A DNA stretch of 64,000 nucleotides from Pseudoduganella lurida (GCF_007830455.1 NZ_VLLB01000001.1:1364001-1428000); one strand, 5' to 3'. Counted from the first letter of the stretch, positions 52,307 to 60,163 are shown. A program made the numbers and translations. The notes: a model not told the origin generated them from the sequence alone.

Positions 52307-52663
52307 ATGAAACGACTCATCCTGGGCGCCGCGCTGGTTGGCCTGTGCGGCGTTGCCGCGGCGCAGAGCACGCCGCCGGCCGTGGTACAGCACCAGCAGG
52401 GCGAACTGGCGCGCGGCGAACCGGCACGCTGGCTGAAGGAAGATGGCGGCGCACAAGCGCAGATGGCCATCAAGCGCAAGGAGATCGGCGCCGCGCTGAA
52501 CGAGGCGCTCAATGATTGCAGGAAGATGTCCGCCGGCGAGCGTGCCGGCTGCGTCAAGGAAGCCCGCGCCACCTATGCGCGCGACCTGGCGAACGTCAAG
52601 GAACTCGTCGCACAGTCGAACACGATGGGCGGCGTGCGCGAGACCGTCGTGCCGGTCCAGTAA
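52307..52663 (+). CDS. Small secreted protein of unknown function
   Basis: The 118-residue protein has a signal peptide (cut after VAAA-19) and a hydrophilic helical mature part with two cysteines (NDCRKMSAGERAGCVKEARA). This is the same Cys-pair helical-hairpin pattern as the protein at 50807-51349. GAAAGGAG precedes the ATG. Probably co-transcribed with DUF3309. Function unknown. Confidence 0.75.
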   Translation: MKRLILGAALVGLCGVAAAQSTPPAVVQHQQGELARGEPARWLKEDGGAQAQMAIKRKEIGAALNEALNDCRKMSAGERAGCVKEARATYARDLANVKELVAQSNTMGGVRETVVPVQ

Positions 52664-52687
52664 GCGCCCCGCTTGCCGCCGGCTGCC

Positions 52688-53899
52688 TCATCCCACCGCG
52701 GCAGACGGCGGCAGGTCGCAGGCGGCCAGCGGGTTCGACGGCTCGCCCGCCCGTGGCGGCAGGTCGTGCACCACCAGCGGCGTGTCATCCGCCACGTGGC
52801 GCAGCCAGCCGGCCACGCCGATGGCGCGCAGCGCATCGGCGTGGCCCTGGTCCCAGCGCCAGGTGATCGACCCTTTCGAGAAATTGATATCCTTCATCGG
52901 CATGTGCCAGTCGTGGCCCGAGTACGGCAGGCGCACCACGTGCAGCGTGCTGCCGCAGCCGAGCGCATCGAGTTCGCGGGCACCCTGCGCGCTTTTCTCG
53001 TGGTCCGGCAATGCCGCGTACAGCTCGCGCAGCTTCAGCTGCATGCGCCGCGTGCTCTCGTAGTCCACCAGGTGGCGCCGCGAGCGCGAGGCGAACGTGA
53101 CATCCTTCTGCCGCGTCGCCACCTCCTCCAGCGTACCCGGCTCCGGCCCTTCGGCGCTCCACAGGTCGACCATGAAGCACAGCGTGTCGGCCTGGCTGCC
53201 GTCGTCCAGCACGGTTTCCAGCGGCGTGTTCGAATACAGGCCGCCATCCCAGTACAGGTCGCCATCGATGCGCACCGGCGCCAGGCCGGGCGGCAGCGCG
53301 CCGCTGGCCCGCACGTGGTCGGCGCAGACATTGCCGTCGCGGCTGTCGAAGCTCACCAGGCTGCCGCAGCGCACGCGCAGCGCGTTCACCGTCAGCCGCA
53401 TGCCTTCGGGGCTGTTCAGGTAATCGAAATCGACGAGCTCATCGAGCGTGGCGGCCAGATCGGCCGTGTCATAGAAACTGGCCTGTTCGGGCGGTACCGG
53501 CAGGCCCGCCGCGAAGGCATTGAACGGCCGCGGGCGGAAGAAGCCGGGCACGCCGCCGAACAGCGTGGCCATGGTCGACACGCGGATGTTCTGGCGGCGC
53601 TGGTCGTCACTCAGCCGGTTCGGATCGAATACATCGTGGTGCGCCACGCGGTCCCAGAACGCTTTCAGCCGCTGCAGCCGGTCTGCGTGCCGGTTGCCGG
53701 CCAGGAGCGCGCCATTGATGGCGCCGATCGACGTGCCCACCACCCAGTCCGGCGCCAGGCCATGTTCGTGCAGCGCCTGGTAGACGCCGGCCTGGTAGGC
53801 CCCCAGCGCCCCGCCGCCCTGCAGCACGAGGACGATGCGCAGGCCGTGCGGGTTCAGCGGATTCACGGGCGGAACGGTTGGGATCGTAGCGTCGGCCAA
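52688..53899 (-). CDS. Patatin-like phospholipase
   Basis: The 403-residue protein has the patatin oxyanion loop QGGGALGAYQAG, the nucleophile elbow GTSIGAING and the catalytic Asp in DGGLYSN. A C-terminal region resembles DUF3734. It cleaves acyl chains from lipids. A TTG start at 53899 is preferred because AGGAGG stands four bases before it. The longer frame from 53962 reaches into the Shine-Dalgarno region. It is convergent with the small secreted protein gene. Confidence 0.9.
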   Translation of the reverse strand: MADATIPTVPPVNPLNPHGLRIVLVLQGGGALGAYQAGVYQALHEHGLAPDWVVGTSIGAINGALLAGNRHADRLQRLKAFWDRVAHHDVFDPNRLSDDQRRQNIRVSTMATLFGGVPGFFRPRPFNAFAAGLPVPPEQASFYDTADLAATLDELVDFDYLNSPEGMRLTVNALRVRCGSLVSFDSRDGNVCADHVRASGALPPGLAPVRIDGDLYWDGGLYSNTPLETVLDDGSQADTLCFMVDLWSAEGPEPGTLEEVATRQKDVTFASRSRRHLVDYESTRRMQLKLRELYAALPDHEKSAQGARELDALGCGSTLHVVRLPYSGHDWHMPMKDINFSKGSITWRWDQGHADALRAIGVAGWLRHVADDTPLVVHDLPPRAGEPSNPLAACDLPPSAAVG

Positions 53900-53974
53900 G
53901 GTGCCTCCTCTGGACAGGGAACGGCCATTGTAGCTCGCAAGGCGGGCTGCTGCTGCCAGCAAAGAAAAGCGGTG

Positions 53975-54095
53975 TCAGCAGCAGGTGTGGCAGCAGGTGC
54001 CTGACGCCATTCCCGCCACGCTATTCGATTTCAATTCCGACCCTCGTCGGGAATGGTGTCGGACACCGGTTCTTCGCTCGCCAGCCAGCCAGCCG
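53975..54095. repeat. Degenerate dispersed intergenic repeat, copy 4
   Basis: Contains GGTGTCAGCAGCAGG, AGGTGCCTGACGCC, an inverted pair ATTCCCG...CGGGAAT and GGTGTCGGACACC. These words resemble the other GTGTC/GGGGTCAGGCACC repeats. No gene is seen here. Confidence 0.5.
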
Positions 54096-54128
54096 TACAT
54101 CGTCATTCGACAGGTGCCGGTGACAGCG

Positions 54129-54162
54129 CAAAAAAAAACGCCGCATGAAGCGGCGTTTCGAT
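54129..54162 (-). terminator. Terminator of the YqjD-YqjE type operon
   Basis: On the minus strand the stem AACGCCGC / GCGGCGTT is followed by a run of T residues, 16 bases after the stop of the last gene. Confidence 0.85.
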
Positions 54163-54177
54163 GATGCTGATGGCGCC

Positions 54178-54606
54178 TTACAGGCTGCCGCTTTGCTTGC
54201 GCTTGTAGACCCACGCGCCCACGGCGGCGGCGATCACGCCCACGCCGATGGCCGGCTTGACCAGGTGGCGGCGCGAGATGTACGAGCCGATCGACAGCGC
54301 GATCGGCATCAGCCGCTTGTAGTTGGCCAGCAGCGTACCGATGCCGATGCTGGCACCGGCGCCGGCGGCAGCACTGCCGCCACCGCCACTGCCACCGCCC
54401 GTGAAGCTGCCGAGCAGGCCGGCCACGCGGGTCTGCACCGCGCCGACGGCCATGTCGACCGCGCCATGCAGCAGCACGTCGGGGTGCAGGTTCTGCGCCA
54501 CCTGGTGCTTGGCGTGCTGCACGCTGTAGCGATACAGCTCGCCTTCCTTGATCAGCCGGGCCTTGGTGGCCTTCAGCGTGGCCTTGCGTTCTTCCTTGTC
54601 GCTCAT
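54178..54606 (-). CDS. YqjK-position glycine-rich membrane-associated protein
   Basis: The 142-residue protein has a charged N-terminal helix (KEERKATLKATKARLIKEGE), a Gly/Ser linker and two hydrophobic segments (GASIGIGTLLANY, VGVIAAAVGAWVY), ending KRKQSGSL. It is in the position of yqjK in the E. coli yqjD-yqjE-yqjK operon but is not clearly homologous. Probably inner-membrane associated. Confidence 0.7.
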   Translation of the reverse strand: MSDKEERKATLKATKARLIKEGELYRYSVQHAKHQVAQNLHPDVLLHGAVDMAVGAVQTRVAGLLGSFTGGGSGGGGSAAAGAGASIGIGTLLANYKRLMPIALSIGSYISRRHLVKPAIGVGVIAAAVGAWVYKRKQSGSL

Positions 54607-54616
54607 CGCATCCCTT

Positions 54617-55012
54617 TCACAGCAACATGTCGCGGTCGGCTTTCAGTTCGGCCATCGTTGCCGGCAATGCCAGCAGGCCGCGCCTGATCTGCTTCAGGAT
54701 CGTCATCACCAGCGCGACGGCAACCACCACGAAGACCACCGCGAGGATCAGCAGAATCTTCCAGCCCAGTTCTTCCCAGACGAGGAAGACCAGCGTCGCG
54801 GTGCCGAAGGCGATCGCGAACCACGCGGCCAGCACTGCCAGTGCGAACAGCACCAGCAGGTGGACCAGGTGGTCACGGACTTCCGACAGCTCCGCAGCGG
54901 CCAGCTCGACCCGCGTCAGCACGAGTCGCAGGCTGTTCTTGGCAACCCCGGCCAGGGAACCGATCAGGCCGGGTTGCTGTGCATCGGAGCGCTCCATGTC
55001 GTCTCCAGCCAT
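54617..55012 (-). CDS. YqjE-like phage-holin-family membrane protein
   Basis: The 131-residue protein has two strong membrane segments (LLVLFALAVLAAWFAIAF and LLILAVVFVVVAVALVM) after an amphipathic helix (SLRLVLTRVELAAAELSEV). This matches the DUF1469/holin-X family, including E. coli YqjE. Starts at 55012 or 54997 are possible. It is 6 bases behind the YqjD-like gene and 10 bases before the next. Confidence 0.88.
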   Translation of the reverse strand: MAGDDMERSDAQQPGLIGSLAGVAKNSLRLVLTRVELAAAELSEVRDHLVHLLVLFALAVLAAWFAIAFGTATLVFLVWEELGWKILLILAVVFVVVAVALVMTILKQIRRGLLALPATMAELKADRDMLL

Positions 55013-55018
55013 CGGCGG

Positions 55019-55321
55019 TTATTTACGACCGATGATGACGCCCACCAGCAGGCCGACACCGGCTGCCACGGCAATCGAGCGCCATGGGTTTTCCTTGACG
55101 TAGACGTCGGTCGTGGCAGCGACCTGCTTGCTCGACTCGACGGCCTTGGCTTGCACGTCCTGTGCCTTGGCCAGGGCGCTGTCCAGCGCGCGCATGCCGC
55201 GGCCGCGCAGTTCTTCCGCCTTTTCGCCGGTCAGGGCGGTAGCGGCCGTGAACAGGGCTTGAGCGTCCTTGACGAGGGTTTTCACGTCGTTGTTGACGGT
55301 ACTGATGTTATTTTCCAGCAT
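55019..55321 (-). CDS. DUF883 (ElaB/YqjD-like) ribosome-associated membrane protein
   Basis: The 100-residue protein has a long N-terminal amphipathic helix and a C-terminal membrane anchor with the family motif VKENPWRSIAVAAGVGLLVGVIIGRK. YqjD and ElaB are stationary-phase, RpoS-dependent proteins that bind ribosomes and the inner membrane. Here the gene belongs to a long minus-strand stress operon that includes a ferritin-like protein. Confidence 0.93.
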   Translation of the reverse strand: MLENNISTVNNDVKTLVKDAQALFTAATALTGEKAEELRGRGMRALDSALAKAQDVQAKAVESSKQVAATTDVYVKENPWRSIAVAAGVGLLVGVIIGRK

Positions 55322-55400
55322 GATTAAAGCTCCTTTTTCACAGTAATAAGGTTCGGGTATTTCGTTTCATTTATTGCAGCACGACTTTACAGCGGCGTGG

Positions 55401-55937
55401 TCATTCCAGCAAATCGCGCATGTCGTCGGCGTGTTCTTCTTCCTCGGCCATGATCTTGATCAGCAGCTGGGTGGTGACCGGATCCGTGTCGCCGATGCGC
55501 TCGATCATCTGGCGGTAGGCTTCGATCGCCACGCGTTCGGCGATCAGGTCGGCGCGCACCATCGACTGCACTTCCAGCGAGTCGTCGTACTCGGCATGGC
55601 TGCGTTCGTGCAAGGTGGCCGGGTTGTAATCCGGCGTGCCGTTCAGCTGGACGATGCGCTCGGCCAGCCAGTCGGCATGCTTTTCCTCTTCGCCCGCGTG
55701 CTCCAGGAACTCGGCCTTGACGGCGGCATTGTTCTTGCCGCTGACGGTGTAGTAGTGGCGCTTGTAGCGGTTGATGCAGACCAGCTCGGTTGCCAGCGCA
55801 TCGTTCAGCATTTTCAGCACGGCTTCGCGGTCGCCCTTGTAGCCTGCGGTGACGGGACCATCCGACAGGTTCTGTGCGGCGGCCCGGATGGCTGCCGTAT
55901 CGATGCCGGAAGCCTGGGGTTGGTTATTGTCGGACAT
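55401..55937 (-). CDS. Ferritin-like (bacterioferritin-type) protein
   Basis: The 178-residue four-helix protein has repeated E-x(n)-E-x-x-H iron ligands (ATELVCINRYKRHYY, EFLEHAGEEEKHADWLAERI, AERVAIEAYRQMI, IMAEEEEHADDM), as in bacterioferritin/Dps-like di-iron proteins. It stores or detoxifies iron. The ATG at 55937 is preceded by GAGGAATTT. The TTG at 55952 would itself form part of that Shine-Dalgarno and was rejected. Confidence 0.9.
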   Translation of the reverse strand: MSDNNQPQASGIDTAAIRAAAQNLSDGPVTAGYKGDREAVLKMLNDALATELVCINRYKRHYYTVSGKNNAAVKAEFLEHAGEEEKHADWLAERIVQLNGTPDYNPATLHERSHAEYDDSLEVQSMVRADLIAERVAIEAYRQMIERIGDTDPVTTQLLIKIMAEEEEHADDMRDLLE

Positions 55938-55973
55938 GGGTAAATTCCTCAACTTTTAAACAACAGGTTCAAA

Positions 55974-56864
55974 TCAACGGCGCGCCTGGATCGGCTTGCC
56001 CGGTTCGGACAGCACGATTTCCACGCGGCGGTTCAGCTGGCGGTCGCCGGCCGATTCGTTGCCTGCGACGGGATACGCTTCGCCGTAGCCGCGCGTTTCG
56101 ACGCGGTCGCGGGCAATGCCCATCTGGGACAGCGCGCTGCGCACGGCTTCGGCACGGCGCTGCGACAGTTCCAGGTTGTGGGCGGTGGAACCGGTGCTGT
56201 CGGTAAAGCCTTCGATCAGCACGGTGCGGTCCGGATTCTGCGTCAGCACGGTGGCCAGCTTCTGCACGGAGGCCTGGCCCTGCGACGTCAGCACGGCCTG
56301 GTCGGTATTGAACAGCACGTCGCCCAGCGTGATGATGGTGCCGCGTTCGGTCTGCTTGGCCTGCAGCTCGGCGAGCTGGGCCGCCAGCGCCTGGGCCTGT
56401 GCCTGGGCGTTCTGGGTGGCGGCATGTGCCCGTTCGGCGCGGGCACGTGCCGCTTCCGCTTCGGCCTGCGCCTGCTCGGCGGAGCGCTTGGCCTGCTCCG
56501 CTTCGGCGGTACGGGCTTCCAGGCGCACCTGGTCGCGCTGCTGGGCGGCGGACTTCAGGTCCACTTCGGCCTGCTTGGCGCGGGCCACTTCCTGGGCGGT
56601 GGCGATCTTCTGCTTGGCCAGGTAGGCCAGCTGGTCGATCTTCTCCAGCGGCTGGCGGTCGGCCGCGGCGGCATTGGCCGCATCCAGCGCTTCGGTCGCT
56701 GCCTTCAGTTCGCGCGGTGCGTACTGCGAGACGGTGGTGCTGTTCTGCGCAGCGGTGAAATCGTTGCGCGCCTGTTCCAGCGTGCTGGTCGTGGTCGGCG
56801 TGGAGCTGCAGGCGGACAGGGCAATGGCCAGCGACAGCAGGACGGGGATGAATGGTTTTTTCAT
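55974..56864 (-). CDS. OmpA-family lipoprotein with DUF4398 and coiled coil
   Basis: The 296-residue protein has lipobox LSAC (Cys19), a DUF4398 region (about 25-90; LEQARNDFTAAQNS, PREL-KAATEALDAANAAA) and a long Ala/Glu/Gln coiled coil (90-170). A C-terminal OmpA domain follows (GDVLFNTDQAVLTSQG, IEGFTDSTGSTAHN, RRVEIVLS). It could span from outer membrane to peptidoglycan. It follows a shorter DUF4398 gene by 12 bases and duplicates its domain. Confidence 0.9.
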   Translation of the reverse strand: MKKPFIPVLLSLAIALSACSSTPTTTSTLEQARNDFTAAQNSTTVSQYAPRELKAATEALDAANAAAADRQPLEKIDQLAYLAKQKIATAQEVARAKQAEVDLKSAAQQRDQVRLEARTAEAEQAKRSAEQAQAEAEAARARAERAHAATQNAQAQAQALAAQLAELQAKQTERGTIITLGDVLFNTDQAVLTSQGQASVQKLATVLTQNPDRTVLIEGFTDSTGSTAHNLELSQRRAEAVRSALSQMGIARDRVETRGYGEAYPVAGNESAGDRQLNRRVEIVLSEPGKPIQARR

Positions 56865-56876
56865 GTTCTCTCCTGT

Positions 56877-57254
56877 TTATTTGTTGGCATTGTTGGCGCG
56901 GTCCAGCTCTTCGCGCAGCACACGGACGTCGTCCTGCACGGCATTCGCAGCCGTGGTGGCTTTTTCGGACGTGGCCTTGGTCTGGGCCAGCTTGGCATCG
57001 GCCTGGGCCTGCAGGGCCAGGTCGGAAGCCAGCTTGTAGTCCTTGTCGGCCAGGGCCTTGCTGGCGCGCTGCATTTTTTCGCGGGCAGCGGTCAGCTCGG
57101 CAGGTGCCAGTTCGGCAGCGCCGGCCTGGGCGGCGTTTTCAACGGCGGCGCGGGACACGGCGACATCGGCCGTGGCAGGCGTCTTCTGGCTGGCGCAGGC
57201 GCTCAGCAGGGCGGCGGTTGCCAGCAACATCGGCAGGGTGGTACGAGGGCTCAT
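56877..57254 (-). CDS. DUF4398 lipoprotein
   Basis: The 125-residue protein has lipobox LSAC (Cys19) and a DUF4398 helical domain (AELAPAELTAAREKMQRASKAL, ASDLALQAQADAKLAQ) with a coiled C-terminus. GAGGAGAAAAAG precedes the ATG. It is the first gene of a minus-strand run with OmpA/DUF4398, ferritin-like and YqjD-type genes. A CRP-geometry box and TATAAA lie upstream. Confidence 0.88.
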   Translation of the reverse strand: MSPRTTLPMLLATAALLSACASQKTPATADVAVSRAAVENAAQAGAAELAPAELTAAREKMQRASKALADKDYKLASDLALQAQADAKLAQTKATSEKATTAANAVQDDVRVLREELDRANNANK

Positions 57255-57319
57255 TTCTTTTTCTCCTCTGATGGACGTGAACATGTTGACTTTATAGCCG
57301 AAGCAACAACATCCCTTCG

Positions 57320-57333
57320 GTACGGTGCCGCAC
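57320..57333. promoter_or_regulatory. CRP-geometry palindrome GTACG-GTGC-CGCAC
   Basis: Exact match. On the minus strand TATAAA (57296-57291) begins 30.5 bases from the centre, which would put the box near -41.5 of the DUF4398-OmpA operon. Confidence 0.68.
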
Positions 57334-57445
57334 ATATGGTCCGAATAGACTCGACAGCAGAGCTGCCGGGCGGTTCGACACACTTAGATGGAACGCCTCG
57401 CCGCGCACAGCGATGCGATATCAAAAAGTAACAAAGCGTTACTGG

Positions 57446-57459
57446 GTGCGTTCGCGAAC
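57446..57459. promoter_or_regulatory. CRP-geometry palindrome GTGCG-TTCG-CGAAC
   Basis: Exact match. TATGCT at 57482-57487 begins 29.5 bases from the centre on the plus strand, toward the BON gene at 57625. Confidence 0.62.
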
Positions 57460-57624
57460 AGTGCGCCTGCCTGCCATTTCATATGCTTGTTTCAACGGCG
57501 CGCTACTGCCGGGCTCCCGTCACGGTCCTGGCCCATGGATCGAGCGATCCACGACACGGACCCGACAATGAGAGCGGCAGTGCGCACCAGTCCTTCCGCA
57601 GCATTTCCGACAAAGGAGCGAGCC

Positions 57625-57936
57625 ATGAACAACCTGACTTCCCCGACCACCGTGCTGTCCGGCCTGGTGCTGGCGATGCTGGTGGCGTGTGCGTCCACCG
57701 ACGTGTCCACGCCCGCCACCGTCGACACGAGCGACAGCGTGCTGACCACCAATGTGCGCAGCGGTCTGGCCAACCAGCCTGGCCTCAACACGGCGGACAT
57801 CATGGTCGAAGCCTACGACGGCGAAGTACGCCTGTCCGGCTTTGCCGCCAGCCCTGCCGAAGCCGAAAAGGCCGTGGCAGCAGCGCGCAGCATCGCCGGC
57901 GTGAAGGTCGTGCGCAACGACATGAAGGTGAAGTAA
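57625..57936 (+). CDS. BON-domain lipoprotein
   Basis: The 103-residue protein has lipobox VAC (Cys22) and one BON domain (DSVLTTNVRSGLANQPG, VEAYDGEVRLSGF, AGVKVVRNDMKVK). It is a paralogue of the BON protein at 50425. AAAGGAG lies 8 bases before the ATG. An OsmB-like gene follows after 67 bases and ends the transcript. Confidence 0.9.
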   Translation: MNNLTSPTTVLSGLVLAMLVACASTDVSTPATVDTSDSVLTTNVRSGLANQPGLNTADIMVEAYDGEVRLSGFAASPAEAEKAVAAARSIAGVKVVRNDMKVK

Positions 57937-58003
57937 ACGGTCGATCAGGCCGCGCTGCCCTGTTTCTTTATTCAAGCCCTCAGCAACCATCAAGGAGAAC
58001 ACC

Positions 58004-58225
58004 ATGAACATCAAGCAAATCGCCATGCGCGCCACCATCGTCGGTGCAGTCCTGGGTCTGTCCGCCTGCGCCAATATGTCCTCGCAGGACCGTAATACCG
58101 CCGTAGGCGCCGGCGTGGGCGCCGTGGCCGGCTCCGTGCTGTCCGGCGGTTCCGCGCTGGGCACCGTGGGCGGCGCAGCCGTCGGCGGCGTGATCGGCAA
58201 CCAGGTGGACAAGCCATCGCGCTAA
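58004..58225 (+). CDS. OsmB-like glycine-zipper lipoprotein
   Basis: The 73-residue protein has lipobox LSAC (Cys22) and a glycine-zipper hairpin (AVGAGVGAVAGSVLSGG, GGAAVGGVIGNQVDKPSR), as in osmotically induced OsmB. CAAGGAG lies upstream. It is followed by a long perfect hairpin terminator. Confidence 0.9.
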   Translation: MNIKQIAMRATIVGAVLGLSACANMSSQDRNTAVGAGVGAVAGSVLSGGSALGTVGGAAVGGVIGNQVDKPSR

Positions 58226-58235
58226 GCAGCGGGAA

Positions 58236-58279
58236 GTACCAACGAAAAACGGAGCTGCGGCTCCGTTTTTCGTTGGTAC
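58236..58279. terminator. 20-bp perfect inverted repeat terminator
   Basis: Arms at 58236-58255 (GTACCAACGAAAAACGGAGC) and 58260-58279 are perfect inverted copies around loop TGCG, with internal A5/T5 tracts. It lies between the OsmB-like gene and the convergent Crp/Fnr gene and can serve both strands. Confidence 0.85.
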
Positions 58280-58327
58280 AGAGATCGCGGGAAAATGCCG
58301 GCACGTCTCAAGCGGCCGGCAGCATCG

Positions 58328-59074
58328 TCAGATGAACACGGTGCCCATGCCGATCGCGCCGTCGTCCTTCACCAGCTCGTAGCAGCGGCACGACACCGCT
58401 TCCAGTCCGGACGAATCGAGGATCTCGATATTGCCGCGGCTGTAGGTAATGAGTTTCTGGTTCTGCAGGGCGCTGGCCGCCTTCGTGACGCCGACGCGCC
58501 GCACGCCCAGCGCATGCGCCAGGAACTCGTGCGTCAGATGGAACTTCTCCGACTGGAGCCGGTCGCGCGTGATCAGGAGCGAGCGGGCCAGCCGCGCCTC
58601 CAGCACATGGAAGCGGCTGCAGACGGCGATCTGGATGGCCTGTGCCAGCAAGGTGTCCGTGTAGCGGTGCAGCAGGTGCTGCAGCGATTCCATGCGCACG
58701 AATTCGGCGCGGAAGTTCTCGGCGCTCAGGCGCAGGAAGCGGCCGGCGCGCTGCACCACGGCGCGCACCTGCGCCTGGCGGTGGCCGAGGGCCACGGAGG
58801 CGCCGATCATGCCTTCGCGGCCCACGGAGCCCACTTCGAGCGTCATGCGCCCTTCGGCGACGGCCAGCAGGGACACCAGCGCGTCGATCGGAAAGTAGAT
58901 GGCCGTGATCGCGTGACCCGGCTCGAACAGCACGTCGCCCGCTTCCGCCTCGACGGTTTCGCAAAGGGACTCGATATGCGCAAGGTCCTCTTCCGGCAGG
59001 CTGGCCAGCAAACGGTTGCTGACCTGGGGTGACGGGGTGGGATGGCTGTGCGCGGTGTCAAAGTTCAGATTCAT
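58328..59074 (-). CDS. Crp/Fnr family transcriptional regulator
   Basis: The 248-residue protein has an N-terminal cyclic-nucleotide-type beta-barrel (about 20-135; GDVLFEPGHAITAIYFP, VGSVGREGMIGASVALG), a long dimer helix and a Crp helix-turn-helix (181-204; THEFLAHALGVRRVGVTKAA). The barrel lacks the E. coli CRP cAMP residues and the FNR cysteine cluster, so the signal is unknown. By alignment R193 equals CRP R180, while V194 replaces E181. It is divergent from the glycine-zipper gene. A palindrome sits between them, suggesting autoregulation. The start at MNLNF is favoured; 59104 is possible. Confidence 0.9.
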   Translation of the reverse strand: MNLNFDTAHSHPTPSPQVSNRLLASLPEEDLAHIESLCETVEAEAGDVLFEPGHAITAIYFPIDALVSLLAVAEGRMTLEVGSVGREGMIGASVALGHRQAQVRAVVQRAGRFLRLSAENFRAEFVRMESLQHLLHRYTDTLLAQAIQIAVCSRFHVLEARLARSLLITRDRLQSEKFHLTHEFLAHALGVRRVGVTKAASALQNQKLITYSRGNIEILDSSGLEAVSCRCYELVKDDGAIGMGTVFI

Positions 59075-59143
59075 AAATTTCGCCTGATAGGTTGGCATGT
59101 GCACATTTGCTAACGAGGTTAACGATTACTTACAGCGGTGTAT

Positions 59144-59157
59144 GTACGGTGACGCAC
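59144..59157. promoter_or_regulatory. CRP-geometry palindrome GTACG-GTGA-CGCAC in the Crp/Fnr divergent promoter
   Basis: Exact match. GACAAT at 59180-59185 begins 29.5 bases from the centre, toward the plus-strand glycine-zipper gene. The centre is 71.5 bases from that ATG and 76.5 from the regulator start. Confidence 0.7.
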
Positions 59158-59221
59158 GGTAGGACCGGCGGTGAGGCGTGACAATCGTTTCATTACGTCA
59201 CATATCAAGAAGAGGATCATC

Positions 59222-60007
59222 ATGAACAAATCCGGCATCACCGAAAAAAAGAAATCCGTCCACTCGCTGTTCATCATCGCGGCGGTGGTACTCATCCTGT
59301 TCTGCGGCGTCGGCATCGCATCGCTGATGGGCTGGCTGCCGTCGAAGGACAATGCCGGCCGTCCGGAGAACACGCTGTCGCCGCCGACCGAACAGGCCGC
59401 CACGGCAGCCGTCGCGCCACCGACCTCGGCCACCCAGTCAAGCCAGTACGCGGCCGGCGCGGGCACCATCAACGGCGAGCCGGCCAAGGGCCTGGTCGCC
59501 TCCGGCAGCTCGGTCGGCGGCAATGGCGGCAGCTCCGGCGTGATCGCCGCGCCCGTGGTACCGGCCAATGACGAACGCGTGGCCACCCGCGGCCGCGACG
59601 AATCGCTGGCCCGCGAGCGCGAACGGGAACGCGAACGCGATCGTGCTGCCGAACGCAAGCGTGCCGCCGCTGCCGTCTGCAACAACTGCGGCATCGTCGA
59701 ATCCGTCGATGAAGTGAAGACGCGCGCATCGGGCAGCGGCCTGGGTGCCGCCGGCGGCGCCGTCGTCGGTGGCCTGCTGGGCCGCCAGGTGGGTGGCGGC
59801 CACGGCCGTGACCTGGCCACCATCGCCGGTGCCGTGGGCGGCGCCGTGGTGGGCAACCAGGTCGAAGGCAATGTGCGAGCCACCCGCGCCTACGACGTCA
59901 CCGTGCGCATGCACGACGGCGAGATCCGCAAGTTCAATACGGATTCCGCCGTGTGGCGCGCCGGCGACCAGGTGAAGGTCGTCAACGACCGCCTGCAGAG
60001 CCGCTAA
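59222..60007 (+). CDS. Membrane-anchored glycine-zipper 2TM protein
   Basis: The 261-residue protein has an N-terminal inner-membrane anchor (SLFIIAAVVLILFCGVGI, about 14-32) and a long low-complexity linker with an RERERERDRAAERKR charged repeat. A glycine-zipper (GAAGGAVVGGLLGRQVGGG, GAVGGAVVGNQVEG) follows and a terminal beta part (YDVTVRMHDGEIRKFN) related to the protein at 51575. Two Cys (CNNC) precede the zipper. It is divergent from the Crp/Fnr gene and followed by a terminator. Confidence 0.88.
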   Translation: MNKSGITEKKKSVHSLFIIAAVVLILFCGVGIASLMGWLPSKDNAGRPENTLSPPTEQAATAAVAPPTSATQSSQYAAGAGTINGEPAKGLVASGSSVGGNGGSSGVIAAPVVPANDERVATRGRDESLARERERERERDRAAERKRAAAAVCNNCGIVESVDEVKTRASGSGLGAAGGAVVGGLLGRQVGGGHGRDLATIAGAVGGAVVGNQVEGNVRATRAYDVTVRMHDGEIRKFNTDSAVWRAGDQVKVVNDRLQSR

Positions 60008-60046
60008 GTGCCCCGGTAACACCGGCTGCACGTTGCAGCCTTGTCA

Positions 60047-60076
60047 CAAGCCCCGCCAGCGAGCGGGGCTTTTTAT
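60047..60076 (+). terminator. Rho-independent terminator
   Basis: The stem AAGCCCCGC / GCGGGGCTT with a six-base loop runs into TTTTATT, 40 bases after the glycine-zipper gene stop. Confidence 0.9.
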
Positions 60077-60082
60077 TGCTGT

Positions 60083-60096
60083 GTGTGCGAGCGAAC
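60083..60096. promoter_or_regulatory. Near-match CRP-geometry palindrome GTGTG-CGAG-CGAAC
   Basis: One mismatch to GTNCG-N4-CGNAC. GAGAAT at 60120-60125 begins 30.5 bases from the centre, toward the small membrane protein gene at 60164. Confidence 0.45.
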
Positions 60097-60163
60097 AGAA
60101 CTGTTGAGCTAACGCAACAGAGAATGGTGTTACGCCCCGCAAGGGGCACTACGGGAGATGCAC

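Larger units (their letters stand above)
57255..57624. other. Divergent promoter region with two CRP-geometry palindromes
   Basis: About 370 bases between the DUF4398 operon (minus) and the BON gene (plus). One palindrome (57320) is set for the minus operon and one (57446) for the plus genes. No protein gene is apparent. Confidence 0.65.
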
